From Gimesia chilikensis (GTDB lineage: Bacteria; Planctomycetota; Planctomycetia; Planctomycetales; Planctomycetaceae), in contig NZ_CP036266.1 in the NCBI RefSeq assembly GCF_007744075.1, positions 4,883,748 to 4,947,747 on the forward strand: DNA of 64,000 bases, read 5' to 3'. Position numbers and translations under genes: made by a program. Positions within the stretch are counted from its first letter, which is position 1. Each line of letters begins with the position of its first letter. Under the pieces are notes generated by a model, which ran no database searches, had not been told where the DNA came from, and saw nothing but the letters and a program-made list of their open reading frames with translations. Below, piece by piece: positions 37,054-43,111 of this stretch.

Positions 37054-38251
37054 CTCCGGCCGCTACCGATTCTGGCCCCATCGTCAGCACAAAATCACCC
37101 GTCTTGCTACGCGGAATGCGTCCGACCGTGCTGGTGGTGCGTTCGCAAACGTCGCCCCGATTCCGGGCATCTGCTTCGACATATTCACCGACTGCATCCT
37201 GGAAATCGTCTCCGTGACGAGTGCCACGAGCCTTCTCCAGCTTTCGCGCCTTCAGAGTTGCAACGGTTTCTCGAATCTCGGTGTGGAATTCAGTGTTTGA
37301 CTTCTCGATCTGGCCGATCACTTCCAGCAACTGGCGTCGCAGCAATGAGAGAGGTGAAGCCTCATCATCGAGTGTGAGACTGCCTTTGACCGTGCCATTG
37401 ACGGTTTCAAGCAGCTTCGCCATCCGCGACATCGCAGAGTCTTCATTATCCTGCGAGAACTGATCTGAGATTTGTTCCTGGGCCTTCTCGACGCGGTTGA
37501 CAAGACGTGTGAGCGCACCTTCTTCGTTGTCCAGAGAAAATTCGTTGCGGACCTCGGCGACGTCGTCAGCCAGACCTTTCCGCAACTTTCCATTGGCGTC
37601 GGTGACTTCGGTGAGGAGACGTGATAAAGCGGAGGTTTTGTCGTCCAGCGAGAAGTTCTTCACGATCTGGTCACGCTGCGACTGAAGGGCCAACCCGATC
37701 ACCTCTTTCAACGAAGCAAGCAAGCCATTGGCCTGTTCGGGAGACAGCATCTTGAACAATGGGCTTTGATCACCGACATGCGCTGCAAGAGTCTGTGCGA
37801 CTGTTGACGCATCTTCGCCGAGATGGCGATTGAGAAGTTCATCCAACTCGCCGTCACGTTTCACGAGACGATCCAGCCGCTGCGTCAGTTGGCCAGACTC
37901 GGGATCGAAGTATCCCTTCAGCGAGTTGGAAATGCCGCCTGTGCATTGAACAGAGTGCTCCGCCAATACTTCACGAAGTGAATGCAACATCTGCGAGACT
38001 TCGTCTCGCACAGAGGTCGCATCAATGACTCCAGTCGCTTGACGCATGGCATGTACTCCGATTCGCAGTGCGGCCAGCGCGTAGCGGTTCCGCTCGTCAT
38101 CCTTTTCATGGGCACGCAACTCGGAACAGACATCCGGGTCAGTGACAATCAATTCAAGCGTCATGCGGCTGTGAAGGCGCGATGAGTCACCTTCGACTGC
38201 GAAGTGCGGACCGTTGTTTCCGTTCGGATTGTTAAAAGTGGATTCTTGCAT
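36983..38251 (-). CDS. Repeat-containing PD-(D/E)XK nuclease, C-terminus cut
   Basis: The 422-residue cytoplasmic protein has AAGGGA 7 bases before its ATG and is the first gene after the sigma-54 promoter. Residues 85-340 are helical. They contain four spaced copies of a motif like FSLDDxxxALSRL (near 200, 239, 265 and 291), each followed by a heptad-like helix. Residues 345-415 show a nuclease core: GDDFQDAVGEYVE, then D386 in KTGDF and E405-A-K407 in ITIEAKQEQ, an intact D...ExK triad. The protein stops at LEEIG shortly after the active site, where such folds need further strands, so it appears cut by the junction with the HsdS-like gene. Function in defence is inferred from context. Confidence 0.7.
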   Translation of the reverse strand: MQESTFNNPNGNNGPHFAVEGDSSRLHSRMTLELIVTDPDVCSELRAHEKDDERNRYALAALRIGVHAMRQATGVIDATSVRDEVSQMLHSLREVLAEHSVQCTGGISNSLKGYFDPESGQLTQRLDRLVKRDGELDELLNRHLGEDASTVAQTLAAHVGDQSPLFKMLSPEQANGLLASLKEVIGLALQSQRDQIVKNFSLDDKTSALSRLLTEVTDANGKLRKGLADDVAEVRNEFSLDNEEGALTRLVNRVEKAQEQISDQFSQDNEDSAMSRMAKLLETVNGTVKGSLTLDDEASPLSLLRRQLLEVIGQIEKSNTEFHTEIRETVATLKARKLEKARGTRHGDDFQDAVGEYVEADARNRGDVCERTTSTVGRIPRSKTGDFVLTMGPESVAAGGAITIEAKQEQGYDLKSVLEEIG

Positions 38252-38313
38252 GATTTGTCCCTTGGCGTTGCCGCTGTTCTTTTTAGCTATTTGGTTTCGA
38301 CAAACGCTCTAAA

Positions 38314-38329
38314 TGCAACAGGCGTGCCA
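38314..38329 (-). promoter_or_regulatory. Sigma-54 (-24/-12) promoter of the defence operon
   Basis: On the minus strand the sequence is TGGCACGCCTGTTGCA. It has the invariant GG and GC exactly 10 bases apart and matches the TGGCAC-N5-TTGCA consensus at every position. It begins at the base after the activator stop codon (38330-38332) and lies 63 bases before the nuclease ATG. The predicted transcript start is near 38303, leaving a leader of about 50 bases. The activator encoded directly upstream has the GAFTGA loop needed to open such promoters. Confidence 0.9.
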
Positions 38330-39841
38330 TTACGATTTCACTCCATATTTCTTCATCCAGTTTGTGAACGTCTGATAGTTTGGAAGCCCCACAAGTTTGC
38401 ATGCCGCTGACTTGTTTTTGTCCGCCTCGTCATATGCTCGAGACAGGTAGTGGCGAGCCACTTCGCCGATCAGTTCCGTCAGATCCAAGTCGTTACCCAG
38501 ACTGCGGTTGAGGATCGAGTCATATCCCGGCAAAGCACGCTTGACGGGGAACAACGAATTGCGAATTTGCTCGGTTCCGATAGTCATTCCACCAGACCAA
38601 ATAGCGGCTCGGCAAAGCGTGTTAGATAATTCTCGAATGTTGCCCGGCCACGGATGTTGGTTCAGAAGATTTCTTGCACCCGCAGAAAGTTTCTTGTGTT
38701 CCCAGCCGGGACTGGCGGTACGGTCAACATTGATTCGATCTAGAAAGTAGTCAATCAGAAGATTGAGATCATTCGGGCGTTCCCGGAGCGGCGGAAGGTT
38801 CAGAACGCCGACCGCAAGCCGGTGAAAAAGATCTTCCCGAAACCGCTCCGCTGCGACTTCATCCAGCAAAATCCGATTGGTTGCTGCAATAACACGAAAG
38901 TCGACGCTCTTGCTTTTTGCTTCACCCACGCGCGTGATCTTCTTCTCCTGCAACGCACGCAATAGTTTTACCTGTGCTGCCAACGGTAATTCACCGATCT
39001 CGTCAAGAAATAGCGTGCCACCGTTAGCGGTCTCCAGGTATCCAACTTTGTTTTCACTTGCTCCTGTGAACGCACCTTTCTTGTGGCCGAAGAACTCGGA
39101 TTCGACTAATTCGGCTGGGATCGCACCACAATTTACCTCAACGAACGGCTTGCCTGCTCTCAGACTGGACGCGTGGATCGCTCGCGCAAACAGCTCTTTA
39201 CCTGTCCCTGATTCGCCCTGAATTAACAATGGCACATCTTCGACTGCGACACGCCGGGCCTGTGCGATCACTGTTTTCATTACCTGGCAGCGGTGAATGA
39301 TCTCCGTGAACTCTGGAGCTTCCGGCGGTAGTCCCTGTGTGAGTCGCCTAATTTCCTCGTCGCCTTCGATGTCTCGCATTGGGATGTAGTCCGCTGCGAT
39401 CTCAAACGGAATCGAGATCGTCCTGACCCCTTCTTCCTTCGACGATTCAATTAACTCTGCTGGGAATTGTGTTTTGGCGAGCAGCACCCACACTGCACCC
39501 ATCGCTGGCGTCCCGGGACTGACATGAAACGTGCGATGCCGATCGATGTCTTCTTTTTCCAGCGTCTTCAAGACGCCAATTGCCCCTTCGTAGATCTCAT
39601 CAAATCGTGTTGGGCCTGTCAGCTCCACCGGCCAGACGTTGGCTTGGGTACCGGTCTCTTTTTTGAGCCACTTCACAAACGACTTGGAATCAGCGGCTTT
39701 GTGATCCGATAGCAGGTGGATCTCGTCGAACTCACGCTTCGTAACCGCATTTGCAATAGGCCCGGGACCGTCACGAGATTCCCCCCGCGACGCCCTGAGG
39801 TCAGTATTTCCAATCCATGCTATGAAAGCTTTTGAAGTCAT
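38330..39841 (-). CDS. Sigma-54 activator with N-terminal CARF-like sensor domain (RtcR-like)
   Basis: The product is an enhancer-binding activator that would switch on the adjacent sigma-54 promoter. Starting at ATG 39841 it has 503 residues. Residues 1-155 are not a response-regulator receiver but a Rossmann-like domain. Its segments AFIAWIGNTD, FDEIHLLSDH and FHVSPGTPAMGAVWVLLAK (105-123) fit the CARF fold of RtcR and CRISPR ancillary proteins. The AAA+ domain spans about 180-405 with Walker A GESGTGKE (209-216), GAFTGA (256-261) and Walker B TLFLDE (276-281). A Fis-type helix-turn-helix ends the protein (CKLVGLPNYQTFTNWMKKYG). Ligand sensing by the CARF-like part is inference. Confidence 0.88.
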   Translation of the reverse strand: MTSKAFIAWIGNTDLRASRGESRDGPGPIANAVTKREFDEIHLLSDHKAADSKSFVKWLKKETGTQANVWPVELTGPTRFDEIYEGAIGVLKTLEKEDIDRHRTFHVSPGTPAMGAVWVLLAKTQFPAELIESSKEEGVRTISIPFEIAADYIPMRDIEGDEEIRRLTQGLPPEAPEFTEIIHRCQVMKTVIAQARRVAVEDVPLLIQGESGTGKELFARAIHASSLRAGKPFVEVNCGAIPAELVESEFFGHKKGAFTGASENKVGYLETANGGTLFLDEIGELPLAAQVKLLRALQEKKITRVGEAKSKSVDFRVIAATNRILLDEVAAERFREDLFHRLAVGVLNLPPLRERPNDLNLLIDYFLDRINVDRTASPGWEHKKLSAGARNLLNQHPWPGNIRELSNTLCRAAIWSGGMTIGTEQIRNSLFPVKRALPGYDSILNRSLGNDLDLTELIGEVARHYLSRAYDEADKNKSAACKLVGLPNYQTFTNWMKKYGVKS

Positions 39842-39847
39842 TCCTCT

Positions 39848-39875
39848 AATATACAAAATAATTTGCAATACGCAA
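39848..39875 (-). promoter_or_regulatory. Candidate sigma-70 promoter for the activator gene
   Basis: The minus strand reads TTGCGT (39870-39875), 16 bases, then TATATT (39848-39853). The -10 box ends only 6 bases before the ATG at 39841. If this promoter is used, the transcript would begin at or next to the start codon, so the activator mRNA would be leaderless or nearly so. An AGAGGA between box and ATG is too close for an ordinary ribosome site. Confidence 0.4.
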
Positions 39876-40020
39876 GAATGTTTGTAGTTCTAGCCGGGAG
39901 GCAGATACTTCCGCTGTGGCAATATTTTAGCTGAAGAACCTCTTAATCAGATATTTGGCTTGAGTAACTTATATAACCAGCGAAGGGTTACAGAAATTCG
40001 AGAATGACATTTATGTTCCG

Positions 40021-40116
40021 TCACTCAATTGTCATAAAAGAGACGACTTCTCCAGAAACATTGACCACTGCCATGCCATCCGTTCTCCGGTGAAGATCAA
40101 TTCCAACGAGCCGCAT
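40021..40116 (-). mobile_element. Probable IS110-family transposase N-terminal remnant
   Basis: A 31-codon frame opens MRLVGIDLHRRTDG and continues VVNVSGEVV. This matches the RuvC-like first strand of IS110-type DEDD transposases (VGIDLHR with the catalytic Asp, then a GEVV strand). A TGA follows at once and no other part of a transposase is found, so it is a scrap. A DUF429-type or other RNase-H-fold protein is the alternative. The rest of the 39842-40320 gap holds a 23-codon frame at 40245-40316 (CAYC pair) with no clear identity. Confidence 0.35.
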
Positions 40117-40320
40117 AGTTTTGCTTTCTTGATAGAGAATTCAAATAATGGATAACTGGAACACTCATCTTCGCGTTTAAGGGAGGATTCTTGATACGGC
40201 GGTAATTGGATCAAGTCAGCCCTTTTCAAAGTCCGTCAGATCGTCTATCTCTGAATATATTTTTCAAGTTCGTGATCTCCCTTGCAATAGGCACAATCAA
40301 TTTTAGGTTTGTACATTATT

Positions 40321-41061
40321 TTAGTCCCTATCCTCAAAGCTCCACCAATCATCCACGACAGAGGTAAGTTCATAGTTTTTATAATTCACCTTACTGAGCG
40401 TATAGATCTGGCGAGGTATATGAATTCGGTTATTTGTGTGCTGAGCCCAGGTGGCATAGGATGGAATACCGGCAATCAACCACAGATCATCTGTTGGGAC
40501 GCTCGCATGGCGGTTGAAAACGAATTCAATATCGCGTTTCAAATTATTGATATGTTTCTTGTATACTCGCGAATTATATAGCAATATTTTGACACGTGCC
40601 TTTACGTCGAGGAGTTTTAACAAATCGCGTAGAACTTCGTTTCTGGAACCCATTTCAGACTCAACACCCAAAAGAATTTCATACTTTTCATCACTGGGAA
40701 GACGCGGTTCAGTTGCCTGACCAATCACGACAGGGATAGCTCCCATTGTGATTGAGAAATCAAGCATGAATTCACGCATCAGCCATCCATGGTTAACTGA
40801 AGACATCGATTCCCAAGAAGTGCCTGTGATGGGCTCTGCCCGGCAGAAGAGGTCATGATGGTGACATCCGAGGTTAACGGCTAAAGGATGCTTGCACCTC
40901 TCAAGCGAGTTCCAGAGAATCTCTGCATCTATTCGACCTGAATTTGTAGTATCCACTCTCGCTGTTAGTGTCTCATCAAGTTGAGTTTCTAGCCCTTCTC
41001 GAAAGGTCTTCCAAAGATCTTTGAGTAAATGAATGCGATCCACCTCATCCATTGTTTTCAT
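40321..41061 (-). CDS. Protein of unknown function in the defence island, possibly nuclease-like
   Basis: The 246-residue cytoplasmic protein has GAGGT 6 bases before its ATG. No signal or membrane segments are visible. Residues 120-160 read EKYEILLGVESEMGSRNEVLRD and then KARVKILLYNS. An acidic pair on a strand followed by a Lys strand is reminiscent of a PD-(D/E)XK fold (E near 131-133, K near 155-157), but the match is weak. It is rich in Trp and His. It may be an orphan of the island, upstream of and on the same strand as the activator, with its own control region. Confidence 0.6.
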   Translation of the reverse strand: MKTMDEVDRIHLLKDLWKTFREGLETQLDETLTARVDTTNSGRIDAEILWNSLERCKHPLAVNLGCHHHDLFCRAEPITGTSWESMSSVNHGWLMREFMLDFSITMGAIPVVIGQATEPRLPSDEKYEILLGVESEMGSRNEVLRDLLKLLDVKARVKILLYNSRVYKKHINNLKRDIEFVFNRHASVPTDDLWLIAGIPSYATWAQHTNNRIHIPRQIYTLSKVNYKNYELTSVVDDWWSFEDRD

Positions 41062-41080
41062 GTTGTTACCTCATAGTTGG

Positions 41081-41100
41081 GTTAATCTCGGATGATTAAC
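41081..41100. promoter_or_regulatory. Palindromic operator-like site before the 40321-41061 gene
   Basis: Arms gttaatc (41081-41087) and gattaac (41094-41100) flank tcggat, a perfect 7-base inverted repeat about 20 bases upstream of the ATG. The symmetry and 13-base centre spacing suit a dimeric repressor. A leader hairpin is also possible. Confidence 0.35.
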
Positions 41101-41356
41101 TCGAAAAGTATTTCCGGTGAGCGTCAACTGCAGGGCACTAAATCGTTTGGCTAATATCATTAGTGGGGGGGAATGGTTTTTCGGATCTGAGATTTATTTA
41201 CTGCTGACTTCAACAAATATGATTTGTTATGTAGTAATATGTAGTTAATCCAACCGAATTTGCCTGAAACGGCCCGAATTGCGCTGCATTTTGAAATGCT
41301 ATAAATCACGAATAAACACTTTAATTCAGGGGTAAAAAGCTGCTGTCAGCGAAAAC

Positions 41357-41488
41357 TTAATTCTTATCATCGGCGAGAATAATCACCACATGTGGTTGAC
41401 GCGGCTGCGCTGCTGCCGATACTGCGGAAGTAGCAGAAAGCAGAAGCAGTGTAAGACAACAGATCAGAGTGACAGAATGCCTGCGCAT
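41357..41488 (-). pseudogene. Sulfatase gene cut after 41 codons
   Basis: The minus strand has a normal start at 41488 with GAGGA 5 bases upstream and a signal peptide (RRHSVTLICCLTLLLLSATS). It then shows the diagnostic sulfatase opening QPHVVIILADD, whose two Asp bind the active-site Ca2+. Right after ADD the reading changes to KN and a TAA. No other sulfatase sequence follows in the window. The break at about 41365 probably marks where the island was inserted or where a deletion ended. Confidence 0.75.
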
Positions 41489-41532
41489 GGGGTTCCTCAG
41501 GAATACGTCTCTAAAGGAGTGGGAACGCGTTA

Positions 41533-41703
41533 ATGAGTTCTATTAATAAACTACCCGATCAACAGAGGAAAGGGAATGGACCGTTTGAACGAAGTCCCCT
41601 GTCAGCTATTGCGGATTGTATGCGAGAGGCTGTTTCACCCCGGATTTGTCCAAGTAGATTGCAGTCCGTTTTTCCGATATCAGAGGTCATCCACAGTTTT
41701 TAA
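41533..41703 (+). CDS. Short open reading frame of doubtful status
   Basis: ATG at 41533 opens 56 codons with AAAGGAG about 14 bases upstream, farther than usual. The predicted product is basic, with two Cys, no signal and no membrane helix. It lies between the sulfatase fragment and the promoter of the SPFH-like gene. No homology is recognised and it may not be translated. Confidence 0.15.
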   Translation: MSSINKLPDQQRKGNGPFERSPLSAIADCMREAVSPRICPSRLQSVFPISEVIHSF

Positions 41704-41713
41704 ATATCAATCG

Positions 41714-41742
41714 TTGACTTAGTGTCCCTACCACACTACCAT
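41714..41742 (+). promoter_or_regulatory. Candidate sigma-70 promoter of the SPFH-like gene
   Basis: TTGACT (41714-41719), 17 bases, then TACCAT (41737-41742). The -35 box matches 5 of 6 and the -10 box 4 of 6. It lies about 98 bases before the ATG at 41840. Confidence 0.4.
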
Positions 41743-41839
41743 GTGTGTATATTAAACACTATCTGTTTAATTATGAGATATCCGGGCCAGCTGTTCGAGA
41801 CACTTTTTCAATCACAGTGTTCAGCAGGGGAGACGTATC

Positions 41840-43045
41840 ATGATCGGTATCAAAACAGTTCGACAGGGTGAGCGGGTTGCGGTCTGGGATTTTAAGGGAC
41901 GGGTGGAGTACATTGACGGTCCGCGGCGGATGATTCTATTTCGCAAGACGATTGAGTCGCTCAGGCAGTACAGTGCGGGAGCGAACGAATATCTCTCGAT
42001 TGAATTTGTCGACGGCCATTGTGAACACCAGCGTGGGCCGACCTCGGTCTGGTACGATCCGGTCGAACATCTGGCGATCAAGGTCATGGATTCGCTGGAA
42101 CTTGATTCACATGAAGCGATCGTGGTCTATCGCAGGTCCGGGGAGGCCGTGCAGCGACGTGTGGAACGGGGGCCGATGCTGTTTGTCCCGCAGGAAAACG
42201 AATGGCTGCATGAGTTTCGCTGGCACGGAGCCGATCCTCAGACGCCGACGCATAAGGTTCCCCGGGCACTCAGCTTTCATAAGCTGCGGGTGATTCCCGA
42301 CCAGACCTATTACCTGGTCGACGATGTGCGGACTTCCGATGATGCCTTGCTGACCGTCAAGCTGATGATCTTTTTCGAGCTGTCCGACATTGAAAAAATG
42401 CTGGACCAGACGCACGATCCGATTGCTGACTTTATCAATGCGGTGACAGCCGACGTCGTTGATTTCGCCGGAATGCGTTCCTTTGAAGCGTTCAAACAGG
42501 ATACCGAGCAGTTAAACGAACTGGAGTCGTACCAGAATCTGCTGTCACGGGCGGTCCGCATTGGTTACCAGATCAATAAGGTCGTCTACCGCGGATATAC
42601 AGCCGGCGAAACGCTGCAGGCGATGCACGACAGTGCGATCGAAGCCCGAACGCGGCTCAAGCTGGATGCAGAGACGGAAATCCAGGCCCAGGAACTGGCG
42701 GATGTGCAACTGGCCCGTGAAGCGATTCGGGCGGAAAAGCGTCAGGAAATGGAGGCCCGGCAAACCGAACATGACATTCACCTGCAGCGACTGCAACACG
42801 ATGAGGAGATTCATCAGCAACAGGAAATACAACACGTCGAAGAAGAGACCCGACGCCGGGTTAATCAGATCGAACTGGAACACCAGCAGGCGCAGAACCA
42901 GGAACAGAGCCGGTATCTGGGCACGATGCGTGAAATGCAGATCGACCTGACACGTTATCTGGTGGCTCAGTATCAGAATCCGGATCGCTTGATTCGGATC
43001 AGTGGTGATAAGGATCCCAGCCTGCATTTACATGAGGAGGGTTAG
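41840..43045 (+). CDS. SPFH/band-7-like protein with long coiled-coil tail
   Basis: The 401-residue product has GGGGAG about 8 bases before its ATG. Residues 60-270 have the strand pattern of the SPFH (stomatin/flotillin) fold, with VPRALSFHKLRVIPDQTYYLVDDVRT followed by a mixed domain. There is no N-terminal membrane helix. Residues 275-365 are an uninterrupted coiled coil rich in Glu, Gln, Arg and His (EEIHQQQEIQHVEEETRR), which should drive oligomer formation. The start (GIKTVRQGERVAVWDFKGRVEYIDGPRR) recalls vault-protein/SPFH relatives. Function is unknown; scaffold or membrane-microdomain roles are typical of the superfamily. Confidence 0.65.
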   Translation: MIGIKTVRQGERVAVWDFKGRVEYIDGPRRMILFRKTIESLRQYSAGANEYLSIEFVDGHCEHQRGPTSVWYDPVEHLAIKVMDSLELDSHEAIVVYRRSGEAVQRRVERGPMLFVPQENEWLHEFRWHGADPQTPTHKVPRALSFHKLRVIPDQTYYLVDDVRTSDDALLTVKLMIFFELSDIEKMLDQTHDPIADFINAVTADVVDFAGMRSFEAFKQDTEQLNELESYQNLLSRAVRIGYQINKVVYRGYTAGETLQAMHDSAIEARTRLKLDAETEIQAQELADVQLAREAIRAEKRQEMEARQTEHDIHLQRLQHDEEIHQQQEIQHVEEETRRRVNQIELEHQQAQNQEQSRYLGTMREMQIDLTRYLVAQYQNPDRLIRISGDKDPSLHLHEEG

Positions 43046-43057
43046 CTCTCAAAGAAC

Positions 43058-43095
43058 AAGGGGCAGGTCCCGGATTAGCGAGACCTGCCCCTTTT
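43058..43095. terminator. Bidirectional intrinsic terminator
   Basis: Perfect 12-base arms aaggggcaggtc (43058-43069) and gacctgcccctt (43082-43093) surround a 12-base loop, with TTTT on the plus strand and a T-rich flank (CTTGTTCTTT) on the minus strand. It sits between two genes whose 3' ends face each other and should stop transcripts from both. Confidence 0.9.
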
Positions 43096-43111
43096 CATCA
43101 ATCAACTTCGA

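Noticed and set aside
40032-40229. A 65-codon minus-strand frame from a TTG start
   Set aside because: It overlaps the IS110-like scrap in another phase, has no ribosome site and no coding character.
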